From Streptomyces lucensis JCM 4490 (GTDB lineage: Bacteria > Actinomycetota > Actinomycetes > Streptomycetales > Streptomycetaceae): a DNA stretch of 64,000 nucleotides. Below the pieces are notes generated by a model. The model ran no database searches. It was not told the origin of the DNA and saw only the letters and a list, made by a program, of their open reading frames with translations. Positions 35,575 to 43,316 of the stretch are shown in pieces. The stretch lies in assembly GCF_014650035.1 (NCBI RefSeq), contig NZ_BMUE01000006.1, positions 62,001-126,000 on the forward strand. Direction: 5' to 3'. A program made the translations under genes and the position numbers. Numbering within the stretch: the first letter of the stretch is position 1; every line of letters begins with the position of its first letter.

Positions 35575-36476
35575 GCCGTCTCCCGGTGTACCTGGTTGTG
35601 GGCGATGGACCAGTTCAGAGCGCTGCGCAGGGTCGAGCGGCACTCGGCCGGCGACAGTCCCACGGACTCCCCCGCCTCCTGAAGAGCCTGCTCGACCACG
35701 TGCCGGGGGAGGTCGCCCCACGCGACGAGCCGCCCCAGAGCGCGCGCGGCACGGAACAACTTGCTTTCACGCTCGCCAACTTGGGCCATAGCCACGTTTC
35801 GCGCTTCATTGGCGAGCGCCCTGTCCGCGTATCGGCGGGATTGCCCCACTACAGCCACCGAAGGCGTCTGAGACGCCCTGGGGGCCGGTTGCAGGATGGC
35901 TTGCAGCCACGGGGGCAGTACGGCCGTCTCAGGGGCGCTCAGCGCCTCGTACTTTCCGGCGGGGGTGGTGCTGCCGGCGGCTACGACGTATCCGCCCCAT
36001 GCGCGGGTGTCGACCGAATCGGCGACGGTGCCCGCGGTGTTGCCCAGCCTCACCCCGGCAGGGGCGGTGAAGTACAGGTGCTCACCACCGCTCGCGGTCC
36101 GCACCCGGTAGGTGTCGGGGACGGCGTGCCCGGCGCGCTCGCAGAGCGCTGCAAAGGTTGTCGCGCCGCTAGGCGCGTCCGAACTGCTCTTGTCCTTGGG
36201 CAGGTCCAGGTCGACCACGACCAACCCCGAAGGGCCCGTGGCGATGCCGACGTTGAACGGCGCCCGGGACCAGGCGGCACGGATGCGGCCGGAGTCGGTG
36301 GTCGCCCGCTGTTCCCATTTCACGTGCCCGCGGGCGCACTCGCCCGTGTGGGTGCACGACTTCTCGCCGTGCAGGGCGGGGGGCTTGCTGCCGGGACGGA
36401 GGGGGAAGACGTGCCAGCCGCGCTCGGCAGCGGTTAAGGCTGCACGGAACAGCGCGGCTTGGGTGTCATGGGTCAT
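35571..36476 (-). CDS. Bifunctional DNA primase/polymerase (prim-pol)
   Basis: A 301-residue primase-polymerase that should start replication of the excised element. The catalytic DxD is in VVVDLDLPK (D89, D91), and SGGEHLYF is the second conserved block. A CTHTGECARGH cluster near residue 41 looks like a zinc site. The C-terminal 100 residues are helical (RESKLFRAARALGRLVAWGD). ATG at 36476 has GGAGG eight bases upstream; the longer frame to 36734 is rejected. It is coupled to the next gene by a four-base overlap. Confidence 0.92.
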   Translation of the reverse strand: MTHDTQAALFRAALTAAERGWHVFPLRPGSKPPALHGEKSCTHTGECARGHVKWEQRATTDSGRIRAAWSRAPFNVGIATGPSGLVVVDLDLPKDKSSSDAPSGATTFAALCERAGHAVPDTYRVRTASGGEHLYFTAPAGVRLGNTAGTVADSVDTRAWGGYVVAAGSTTPAGKYEALSAPETAVLPPWLQAILQPAPRASQTPSVAVVGQSRRYADRALANEARNVAMAQVGERESKLFRAARALGRLVAWGDLPRHVVEQALQEAGESVGLSPAECRSTLRSALNWSIAHNQVHRETA

Positions 36477-36567
36477 GCTGGATGCCTCCAGTTCGATTTG
36501 AGCGGGCTGGGTGACAAGGGCGGCCCCGTTTCTTTGGCGAGAGGGGGGCCGCCCTTGGTCGTGCGGT

Positions 36568-36771
36568 CTAGTGGTCCGACTGTGCGAGCCGCTGTGTCGG
36601 GGTGGGCGCCCGGTCGGTGGCGGTGAGGTAGAGCCGAATGCGTGTGCGGTCCCGGGTCGGATAGGCCCGTGCCGGACCGGTGGTGAACGCGCCGGCGAGG
36701 GCGGCCGTGATGCGGTCGATGTCCTCGGGGGCACAGATCACGCGGATTTCGAACGTGCCGGGCGCGGTCAC
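36568..36771 (-). CDS. Small AICE protein
   Basis: A 67-residue protein (APGTFEIRVICAPEDIDRIT, then TRIRLYLTATDR) with a beta-alpha-beta pattern. GTG at 36771 overlaps the stop of the upstream membrane-protein gene (GTGA), showing it is translated with it. No family was recognised. Confidence 0.6.
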   Translation of the reverse strand: MTAPGTFEIRVICAPEDIDRITAALAGAFTTGPARAYPTRDRTRIRLYLTATDRAPTPTQRLAQSDH

Positions 36772-36956
36772 CGGCTGGGGATGGCGTGGACGATGGCGGC
36801 GGTCATCTCGTTGATTGGTCCGGCCGCGCCGGAGGAGGCGAGGAAAAAGCCGAACATCACGGCGGCGAACGCCGCGCCCGGGGTGAGGCTGTGGGAGCGC
36901 AGCAGAAAGAATAGGACCAGGCCGAACACGGAGACGAGCGAGACGGTCACGGCCAT
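36768..36956 (-). CDS. Small AICE membrane protein
   Basis: A 62-residue protein with two membrane helices (TVSLVSVFGLVLFFLL and FAAVMFGFFLASSGAAG). ATG at 36956 follows AGGGGG. It overlaps both neighbours, so it belongs to the transfer operon; it may be a spread-type (Spd) membrane partner. Confidence 0.65.
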   Translation of the reverse strand: MAVTVSLVSVFGLVLFFLLRSHSLTPGAAFAAVMFGFFLASSGAAGPINEMTAAIVHAIPSR

Positions 36957-37216
36957 GACGTGAACCCCCTGTCGGAGTTGTGGCGGTGGGTTCGTCGGGT
37001 GCCGGCGCGGTGGATGTCGCGTCCGGTGTTGTGCAGGCGGCGGCCGATGCGGAGCCGGTAGCGCTGCCCACGGCAGCGGCGGCACAGCTTGACCGTGCGG
37101 CGGGCCTGCCGGACGCCGGTCCCGGAGCACTTCCGGCACGGCGCGAACGGCTTGACCACACATAACACTGCGTAACCGGCGAGGGTTAGCAGGATGGTGA
37201 GGCTAGCGAGAGCCAC
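36947..37216 (-). CDS. Small membrane protein with zinc-ribbon-like motif
   Basis: An 89-residue protein. One N-terminal helix (LASLTILLTLAGYAVLCVV) is followed by two CxxC units, CRKCSGTG and CRRCRGQRY, in a DnaJ-like zinc-finger pattern, then a basic tail rich in Arg and His. GTG at 37216 is used. The basic, metal-binding cytoplasmic part suggests DNA or protein contact at the membrane during transfer; this is inference. Confidence 0.65.
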   Translation of the reverse strand: MALASLTILLTLAGYAVLCVVKPFAPCRKCSGTGVRQARRTVKLCRRCRGQRYRLRIGRRLHNTGRDIHRAGTRRTHRHNSDRGFTSWP

Positions 37217-37268
37217 GGGGGCTCACATCCCTTCCCAGGGCAGTTTCGGGGTGTTTTCGCAGGTGGGC

Positions 37269-37355
37269 CGCTAGGCGCTAGTGCGCTGATCAGTGGCCCG
37301 ATAGGGCGCTAGTGGGGTTGCTAGACCTAGCGGTGGCGGCTGCTAGGTCTAGCAG
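37269..37355. promoter_or_regulatory. GCTAG repeat cluster downstream of the translocase gene, candidate clt
   Basis: GCTAG occurs at 37270, 37277, 37308, 37320 and 37342. The arms GCTAGACCTAGC (37320-37331) and GCTAGGTCTAGC (37342-37353) are exact inverted repeats 10 bp apart. TraB-type translocases of Streptomyces load on a short repeated clt site near their gene, so this is a candidate transfer origin. Confidence 0.5.
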
Positions 37356-37366
37356 CGTTGCTCGGG

Positions 37367-39445
37367 TTAGGCGGCGGCCCGATCGGCGTTACGCCGTGTA
37401 ATCGCGGCGGTGATGTCGGCGCGCTTGATGCCGCGCCGGTTGGCGCCCTCGCCGTCGTCGGTCTGCCCCCACACCTGGCCCGGTTTGATGCCCCAGGGCT
37501 TGAGTGCGGCGGTGACGTTCTCGCCTTGCCATCCGGCGTAGGTGTCGGGGCGGGCGGCGGTGAGTCGGACGGCGATGCGCTCGCACCACACGGCCTTCTC
37601 GTCGTCGGCGATGACGTCCAGGACGTCCGCGAGGATGTCGGACCCGGTCCCGGTGGTCTCCGGGCCCTTGCCGATGGCGTGGCCGGTGACGTTGCCGTAG
37701 TCCTCGCGGGCTTTGCGGGCACGGGCGACGATGCGTTCGGCGGCGACCGCGTCCACGAACGCGGACGCGACGATGCGCGGGTCGTCCCCTTCCCCGGCCA
37801 TCCAGCAGATGCCTCGGTCGGAGCGGGAGAACATCGTCGCCCGGTACCCCGACTTGTACATCGACGTGCCCAGCACCATGTCGTTGGCGGGCTGCCCCAT
37901 GACCTTCAGGCAGAACCGCAGGACGGCGTTGGCGCTGATCCCTGTCGGGAGGGACTTGGCGTCGGGGCGCTGAGTGCCGAACATGGCCACGATCCCCAGG
38001 GCGGGACCGCGCTTGACCAGGTCGGTGCAGATCGCCTCGATCTCCTTGCCGTACTCCTCGTGCTCGAACGGCACCTGGCACTCGTCGAACCCGACCACGA
38101 TCGGGTGCAGACCGAGACTCTGGTCACCGGCGAGTTCGGGGGTGACCTTCGACTCCGGGCACCGCGTACGGGGCAGTGACTTGATGACCTTCGCCCGGCG
38201 TCGCAGTTCCTCTTTCAGCTCCCGCAGCGATTCGAGGACATACTCGATGTCCTCGTCTTCCTCGCCTGCGCGGTAGCGGTGACAGACCGGTTCCAGCGCG
38301 CCGAAGTCGCCGGTGCCCTTGAAGTCGAACGCGTGGACTTCGGCGCGCGGGTCGAGTGCGGCGATCAGCAGGAACAGCCGCATGAGGAAGGTCTTGCCCA
38401 TTCGGGGGATGGAGCCGACGACGACGGACGCGAACATGAGGGTCACGGACACATCCCGCATGCGCTGGTCGTTGCCGAACACCACCGGCCGGAACAGATC
38501 CACCGTCCCGGACTTAGCCAGCGGCCAGGCGGGTTTGGTGGTCTCGTTCATCGGCTTGTCCCCCACCCACAGCACCAGGCGCCCCTCATGCTGCTCGGGG
38601 TCGGGGGAGGGCCACACGCAGCCGGTCTTACGACGCAGGCCGGACGCCAGCGGCTTGCGGGCCTCCATGATGTCCTCCGGCGTCACGCCGTAGGGAAGGT
38701 CCAGGTCGGCGCGGTAGCCGGGCCCGTCCCGGACAATCTCCGAGACGAACCGCAGGCCGTTCATGTCACCGCCCTTCTTAATCGCGGCGGTGATCTTCGC
38801 GTTGCCGATGGAGTCCAGGCCGCGCAGGACGATGGAGCCGGTGAGCTTTTGCACCTCGGTCTTCAGCACCGCCGGGCCCACGACCGGGGCGTCAGGCTGC
38901 TGTCCACCCATGCCGAGCAGCAGCACCCCGCCGGCCGCGAACGCGTACAGGTAGGCGGGGGCGAGGACGTACAGGTAGAGGGCGAAACCTAGACCGAACA
39001 CGGTCGCGACCAGTGTGACCAGGCCACGCAGGCGGATGCGGCCCGATCGGAGCCGGGCCAGGCGCATGTACTCCTCAACGTCCTCCGTACGGACGGCGAA
39101 CTCCCGCAAGGGAGCGGCCTCGCGGTCCCACACCCACCGGTTCGTCGCCGCGACGAACCGGCACGCGCCCCGGGGAGCCATGAGGGCGAGGCGTCCGGCA
39201 TACACCGGCACGCGGACCCCGTGATAGAGAGCGGCGTATCCGACGTTCGCGCCGGTGTGGCGGGCGGTGGCGAGGAAGTCGCGCCGGTTGGTGAGCCATC
39301 CGGCAAGGACCGGCTTGCGCTTTTCCACACGGACCTTCGGGTCCGGCAGTGCCGGGTTATCGACCGCGACCGGAGCCACCGGGACGTCGTCGGGGTCGGT
39401 GTCGGGTACGGGCCGCAGGTGCGGGCCCGACGTGCTGTCAGCCAT
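37367..39445 (-). CDS. FtsK/SpoIIIE-type DNA translocase (TraB-like conjugation protein)
   Basis: A 692-residue protein that should pump double-stranded DNA between mycelia. Two membrane helices lie near residues 142-185 (LVTLVATVFGLGFALYLYVL). Walker A is VGSIPRMGKT near residue 350, Walker B is PIVVGFDECQ, and FGTQRPDAKSLPTGISAN is the conserved motif III. A C-terminal winged helix of gamma type (KPGQVWGQTDDGEGANRRGI) should recognise the clt repeats. Length and domain order fit Streptomyces Tra proteins. ATG at 39445 is used. Confidence 0.93.
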   Translation of the reverse strand: MADSTSGPHLRPVPDTDPDDVPVAPVAVDNPALPDPKVRVEKRKPVLAGWLTNRRDFLATARHTGANVGYAALYHGVRVPVYAGRLALMAPRGACRFVAATNRWVWDREAAPLREFAVRTEDVEEYMRLARLRSGRIRLRGLVTLVATVFGLGFALYLYVLAPAYLYAFAAGGVLLLGMGGQQPDAPVVGPAVLKTEVQKLTGSIVLRGLDSIGNAKITAAIKKGGDMNGLRFVSEIVRDGPGYRADLDLPYGVTPEDIMEARKPLASGLRRKTGCVWPSPDPEQHEGRLVLWVGDKPMNETTKPAWPLAKSGTVDLFRPVVFGNDQRMRDVSVTLMFASVVVGSIPRMGKTFLMRLFLLIAALDPRAEVHAFDFKGTGDFGALEPVCHRYRAGEEDEDIEYVLESLRELKEELRRRAKVIKSLPRTRCPESKVTPELAGDQSLGLHPIVVGFDECQVPFEHEEYGKEIEAICTDLVKRGPALGIVAMFGTQRPDAKSLPTGISANAVLRFCLKVMGQPANDMVLGTSMYKSGYRATMFSRSDRGICWMAGEGDDPRIVASAFVDAVAAERIVARARKAREDYGNVTGHAIGKGPETTGTGSDILADVLDVIADDEKAVWCERIAVRLTAARPDTYAGWQGENVTAALKPWGIKPGQVWGQTDDGEGANRRGIKRADITAAITRRNADRAAA

Positions 39446-39535
39446 GCTTGGTGCTCCCTGCTGCTCAAAAGAGGGTGGTGGGTGGCCCGGGGGCGGCCTG
39501 TTTCCTTGGCCGGGACGACCGCCCCCGGGGCGTTG

Positions 39536-39736
39536 CTACTTGCCCTTGCGGGCGCGCTCCTCGCGCTTGCGGGCCTGCTCGATGACGCGGTCGAACTTGC
39601 GCTGCAGGTCGCTCTGGTCGACCCGGCCGCCGTACTGGCGATCGTCGGCAATTCCGCGCTTGGCCATCCGGGCGACGTACCAGGCGAGCTGAGCCTTTTC
39701 ACCGGCGGTGAGGCGGGGCTGCTGGTTGCTGCTCAC
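39536..39736 (-). CDS. Small basic AICE protein
   Basis: A 66-residue highly charged protein (LTAGEKAQLAWYVARMAKRG, then LQRKFDRVIEQARKREERAR) that looks wholly helical. GTG at 39736 is chosen from protein composition. Small proteins of this kind are common beside tra genes in AICEs; no function is known. Confidence 0.65.
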   Translation of the reverse strand: MSSNQQPRLTAGEKAQLAWYVARMAKRGIADDRQYGGRVDQSDLQRKFDRVIEQARKREERARKGK

Positions 39737-39817
39737 GGCTGCATCTCCGTTCCGGGCCGGGCTGTCCGGCTCCCCACGGCCCCCGGGGACGCGTCTCCCG
39801 GGGGCCGCAGGCAAGCG

Positions 39818-40201
39818 TCAGCGACGACCGCGGGCGCGACGGAGGCTGCTCGCGGCACGCTTGCCGTCCTCGCCGCCCACCGAGCGGACGACGGTGACGA
39901 CACCCCACGCGCACACGGCCGCGATCAGGGCCAGCAGCGCCAGGTTGGCGGCCATGGCAGTGAGGACACCGACCAGCAGCGGACCGAAGTAGACCCCGGC
40001 GGCCACCGTGCCGGCCCCGACCCCGGAGCCGAGCGCGATGCGCTGCACGGTGCGGTCCGGCGGTGCCTGGTGGATGTGTTGCACCACCACAGACGGAACT
40101 GCCTGGTGCTGCGGGACGACAGGGGTGGGAGTGTCGTCGTAGACGAATCGGCCGTCCGGTAGGCGGATGACGCCAGGGACGGGAAGGCGCTCGGAGTCCA
40201 T
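39818..40201 (-). CDS. AICE membrane protein (DUF6251-like)
   Basis: A 127-residue protein. The first 60 residues are hydrophilic (RLPVPGVIRLPDGRFVYDD). Two helices follow (ALGSGVGAGTVAAGVYFGPLLVGVLTA and ANLALLALIAAVCAWGVVTVV region), then a basic tail. ATG at 40201 follows GGGAGG and overlaps the upstream stop by one base. The family is found in actinomycete plasmids and ICEs. Confidence 0.7.
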   Translation of the reverse strand: MDSERLPVPGVIRLPDGRFVYDDTPTPVVPQHQAVPSVVVQHIHQAPPDRTVQRIALGSGVGAGTVAAGVYFGPLLVGVLTAMAANLALLALIAAVCAWGVVTVVRSVGGEDGKRAASSLRRARGRR

Positions 40202-40539
40202 CAGGAACCTCCCACGGGCGAAGTGTCGGCGCAGGGCACGCAGGTGCCGAGCGCGGCGGGGATGACGTATCCGGCATCGCGCCGGCAGGTGGGGCAGGTG
40301 CGTCGTGCGCGGTTGGCCTTGGCCAGTGCCTCCATGCGGGCCGGGGTCATTGGGCGGATGGGTCGGGCGCGGTCGACGCGGTAGAGGTAGGCGACCAGCG
40401 GTCCCCGCCCACGGCGAGGCCGCTGAAGTTCGGCGGCCACGTCCTGACCACCGGGCCGCAGCCCCATCGCACGGAGCTGCCGACGAGTGGCCAACCCATC
40501 CGGGGCGAGCCGCCACCGGTAGACGGGCAGTGCGCTCAC
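40201..40539 (-). CDS. RRQRL-type zinc-binding AICE protein
   Basis: A 112-residue protein. It has a WRLAPDGLATRRQLRAMGLR N-terminal motif and a C-terminal zinc site made of two CxxC pairs (RTCPTCRRD and GTCVPCAD). The pattern fits the RRQRL-motif zinc-binding family common in AICEs. It overlaps the upstream DUF2637 gene by four bases. Role unknown. Confidence 0.75.
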   Translation of the reverse strand: MSALPVYRWRLAPDGLATRRQLRAMGLRPGGQDVAAELQRPRRGRGPLVAYLYRVDRARPIRPMTPARMEALAKANRARRTCPTCRRDAGYVIPAALGTCVPCADTSPVGGS

Positions 40540-41537
40540 GACGACGCGGTCTCAAGGACGAGTCCAGTGCCGTCGCGGTGCTCGGCGTAGCGGGCGGAGA
40601 CCCAGCCAACCGACCAGCCGCACAGCTCCGCCGCCGCCCGCACCGGCAGCCCTTCACCGAACGCCGCATGCACCACCATGCGGGCCCGGTCCTCGGGAAG
40701 CTTCTCGCTCACCGGCCCGGCGGACAGCAGCGCGGCGCGTTCACGGCGTTCACGCTCGGCCCGCTCCTGCTGCTGCCGGCGCGCTTCCTTCTCGCGCTCC
40801 AGCCGCTCACGTTCACGACGCTGAGCGGCCTCCCGCTCGACGCGTTCACGCTCGCGCTGCTGCTGTTCACGCTCTCGCTCACGGCGTTCACGAGCCTCCC
40901 GCTCCGCCCGCTCCCGCGCCTCCCGCTCGGCCCGCTCCGCACGGCGGGCGGCTTCCTCACGCTCGGTCTGCTCACGGGCGAGCCGGGCCTCATGCTCACG
41001 CTGTTCACGCAGCAACTGCGCCGCGTGCTCGCGTTCCTCCCGGGCCCGCCGGTCCGCCGCCTCACGGTGCTCGACTGCGGCCCGTTCCCGGGCTTCCCGC
41101 TCGGCGCGCTGCTCGGCCTCCAGCCGCGTCACGGCGGCGGCGATCGCGCGTCGGTAGGCGAGCCCGGTCTCGGCGGTGACGATGAGCAGGAGCGGCGCGA
41201 CCGCGTGCACGGCGACGCCTACCAGGTCGTTTTGGAGGGCGGAGTCTGCGACGTTAAGGGCCAGGGTCATGCAGCCGGTCATCCACCGCAGGGCGATGGG
41301 CCACCGGCCGCCGTGTCCCCCGAGCCGGGCGAGCACCGCGTCCAGCCGGACCACGATGACCACCGCGGCGTCCACCACCAGCGGCAGGATCGGCGCGGTC
41401 CAGTCCCACCGATCCGGGGTGTGCTGGGCCGCGAGCGGGGTCACGGTGAGGACCGAATACAACATCGCTCCCGCCACGATCAGCCACGTCCCGGCCGACA
41501 GGGCCCGCTCGGCTGAGCGGACGGGCTCGGCGTTCAC
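40536..41537 (-). CDS. DUF2637 spread protein with long coiled coil (SpdB-like)
   Basis: A 333-residue protein. The N-terminal 140 residues form the DUF2637 membrane domain with four helices (GTWLIVAGAMLYSVLTV, PILPLVVDAAVVIVVRL, WMTGCMTLALNVADSAL, VAVHAVAPLLLIVTAE). Next comes a 130-residue Arg/Glu-rich stretch (repeated EREARERAE) that should be a charged coiled coil or single alpha-helix. The C-terminus is a helix-turn-helix-like segment (PVRAAAELCGWSVGWVSARY). Spd proteins help plasmid spread between hyphal compartments. GTG at 41537 overlaps the preceding stop. Confidence 0.85.
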   Translation of the reverse strand: MNAEPVRSAERALSAGTWLIVAGAMLYSVLTVTPLAAQHTPDRWDWTAPILPLVVDAAVVIVVRLDAVLARLGGHGGRWPIALRWMTGCMTLALNVADSALQNDLVGVAVHAVAPLLLIVTAETGLAYRRAIAAAVTRLEAEQRAEREARERAAVEHREAADRRAREEREHAAQLLREQREHEARLAREQTEREEAARRAERAEREARERAEREARERREREREQQQRERERVEREAAQRRERERLEREKEARRQQQERAERERRERAALLSAGPVSEKLPEDRARMVVHAAFGEGLPVRAAAELCGWSVGWVSARYAEHRDGTGLVLETASS

Positions 41538-41836
41538 GCGACCACCCCCGCCCATGAACGCACCCGGGTGGCGGCGATCAGAACGACCACGGTGGTGGGG
41601 TCGTCGGGAATCTCGCTGTCCTCCGACCACGCCCACTCACCGCCCACGACCGGTTCGAACCCGAGTCGGTTGAGCGCCCGTGAACGCTCGGTGAGTGTCG
41701 GCACCGGGCGGCGCCGGCCGAACGTGACCTCCGGCCACCGCTCGGTCGTGCCGAGAAGCACGACGTACAGCCGCCACCGGCCGTCCCGTACGGACATCTG
41801 CGCGGTGAACTCCCGCGCCGCCTCCTGCTCCCTCAC
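41534..41836 (-). CDS. Small AICE protein of unknown function
   Basis: A 100-residue protein (EFTAQMSVRDGRWRLYVVLL, then GFEPVVGGEWAWSEDSE). It overlaps both neighbours by four bases (GTGA), so it is certainly translated as part of the transfer operon. The sequence is conserved-looking in AICEs but unnamed. Confidence 0.7.
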   Translation of the reverse strand: MREQEAAREFTAQMSVRDGRWRLYVVLLGTTERWPEVTFGRRRPVPTLTERSRALNRLGFEPVVGGEWAWSEDSEIPDDPTTVVVLIAATRVRSWAGVVA

Positions 41837-42099
41837 GCCGCACCGCCCCGGCCTGCGTCCGCAGCGTGGTTGGCCAGCGCGCGACGCGCGGCCAGCACCC
41901 GGCGGCGGGCCCGGCGGATACGGCGGGCGTCCAGCTCGGTCGGGGTGCGGTCCAGGGTGGTGATCTGCGCGTCGAGCAGCTCGACGTCCGCGAGGATCGC
42001 GGGCATCTCCAACTCGATCGCGTCCAGCTCCGCGTCCGTCGGCTCCATGAAGTCGGCGAACGCAGTAACAGCGTCCTGAACAGTAACGATGTGGCTCAT
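41833..42099 (-). CDS. DUF6284-like AICE protein
   Basis: An 88-residue helical protein (AVTAFADFMEPTDAELDAIE, then LDRTPTELDARRIRRARRR), recalled as DUF6284. ATG at 42099 follows GAGGAACC. It is the first gene of the long leftward transfer-replication operon, so the upstream gap must contain the main promoter. Confidence 0.75.
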   Translation of the reverse strand: MSHIVTVQDAVTAFADFMEPTDAELDAIELEMPAILADVELLDAQITTLDRTPTELDARRIRRARRRVLAARRALANHAADAGRGGAA

Positions 42100-42136
42100 T
42101 GGGTCTGGTTCCTCTCACACAGGAACGGCCCGAACA

Positions 42137-42166
42137 GCGGCCCCGGTGTTCGAGCACCGGGGCCGC
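42137..42166 (-). terminator. Strong hairpin in the leader of the leftward operon
   Basis: GCGGCCCCGGTG (42137-42148) and CACCGGGGCCGC (42155-42166) form a perfect 12-bp stem with a six-base loop, 37 bp upstream of the first operon gene. It could attenuate the operon or end read-through. The remaining 42100-42557 gap contains no gene I trust. Confidence 0.5.
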
Positions 42167-42480
42167 GCGCCGTTGAAGTCGGAACATCCGGCTCCCCTCA
42201 GCGCTGCTCGTACGAGACGAGCAACGGAGGCAACCGGCCGCAGCGGCAAGCACTGCGGAAGTCGTGGTGGTGCTGGTGTCTCCTTCGGGAACACGGGCTC
42301 CCGTTTCAGGCGTATGGAGACGTGACCTTTCGGTCTGAGCCCTCCGGTTGACCAGGGGTCCGGGTCCCTCGGCCCGCTCTGTCCCGGGCCCCTTGGCCCC
42401 GACAAGCCCGGATTGCAGCCAGGCACGTCGAGGTCCGACACCCGCCGGTCTGGAAAGACCGCCCGACGGGCACATCCCTA

Positions 42481-42536
42481 AGGTTCCCTAGGGTTCCCTG
42501 CGGTGTCAAGCGGTAAGCTAGGGAACCTCAGGGAAG
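42481..42536. promoter_or_regulatory. Inverted-repeat operator for the GntR regulator
   Basis: AGGTTCCCTA (42481-42490) is the exact inverse complement of TAGGGAACCT (42519-42528). Next to them TTCCCTG (42494-42500) mirrors CAGGGAA (42530-42536). The paired sites lie 22-77 bp upstream of the GntR gene, between it and the leftward operon, as expected for a KorSA-like repressor controlling both. Confidence 0.7.
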
Positions 42537-42557
42537 TCACGACAGGGAGCGGGCGAC

Positions 42558-43316
42558 ATGGCAGGCCAGGCCGACAATCGGGCGCCGTACGCGAAGATCG
42601 CAGCCCACTACACGGAGCTGATTGCGTCTGGTCAGCTACAGCCGGGGGCACTTCTGCCGAGCATCAAGAACCTGGCGGAAGAGTGGAAAGTAAGCACCGC
42701 CACCGCTGAGAAGGCACTGCGCAAGCTGCGCAACGACGGCCTTGTACGAGGTATCCACGGCATCGGGACAGAGGTTCTGGACCGACCTACTTCGATGTCG
42801 TCAGGGTCCCAGCGCCAGGACCGAGGACGCCGAACCGGTTCCAGTTGGGGGCAGGGTGAAAGGTCAGACTCGCATCAGGCCGCCGTGGTGCCGGCACCCG
42901 CCGAGGTGGCCCAAGCTCTGGACATTGAGCCGGGGTCCGACGTGGTTCGTCGGAGCCGGGTCTACAGAGACCGCCACGGAATCGTGGCCCACAGCACGTC
43001 CTGGATCCCCGCTCGGTACGGGAAGCTGATCCCCCAGCTAGCGGCGAGTGAGCGCCTGACGGGGGGAACGTCACTACAGCTCATTGCCCAAGCGACCGGC
43101 CACCCCATTAGTCACCGCATCGACACCGCATCGGCCCGACTCCTTACGCCGGACGACGCACGGCTTCTGGAGCTTGACCCGGATGACCTGTCAGCGGAAC
43201 CAGTAGTCGTGATGACAGCGCAGTTCGTTGACGCTGAGGGCAACATCGTGGAATACGGCGTGGACCTCGGAGGTCCGGGCCGCACCTGGCGCACGGAATC
43301 GGAGGTAACCACGTGA
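42558..43316 (+). CDS. GntR-family (HutC/UTRA) regulator of the AICE
   Basis: A 252-residue regulator. The N-terminal winged helix (YAKIAAHYTELIASGQLQPG, then NLAEEWKVSTATAEKALRKL) is typical of GntR, and the C-terminal 150 residues form a UTRA-like ligand domain (VVRRSRVYRDRHGIVAHSTS). Such proteins (KorSA type) repress transfer and replication genes in Streptomyces elements. ATG at 42558 follows GGGAG. The stop overlaps the kinase start (GTGA). Confidence 0.92.
   Translation: MAGQADNRAPYAKIAAHYTELIASGQLQPGALLPSIKNLAEEWKVSTATAEKALRKLRNDGLVRGIHGIGTEVLDRPTSMSSGSQRQDRGRRTGSSWGQGERSDSHQAAVVPAPAEVAQALDIEPGSDVVRRSRVYRDRHGIVAHSTSWIPARYGKLIPQLAASERLTGGTSLQLIAQATGHPISHRIDTASARLLTPDDARLLELDPDDLSAEPVVVMTAQFVDAEGNIVEYGVDLGGPGRTWRTESEVTT

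Noticed and set aside
42115..42441. A 108-codon leftward frame upstream of the transfer operon
   Set aside because: It overlaps the strong hairpin, has a low-complexity composition and no ribosome site; the region is better read as promoter and leader.
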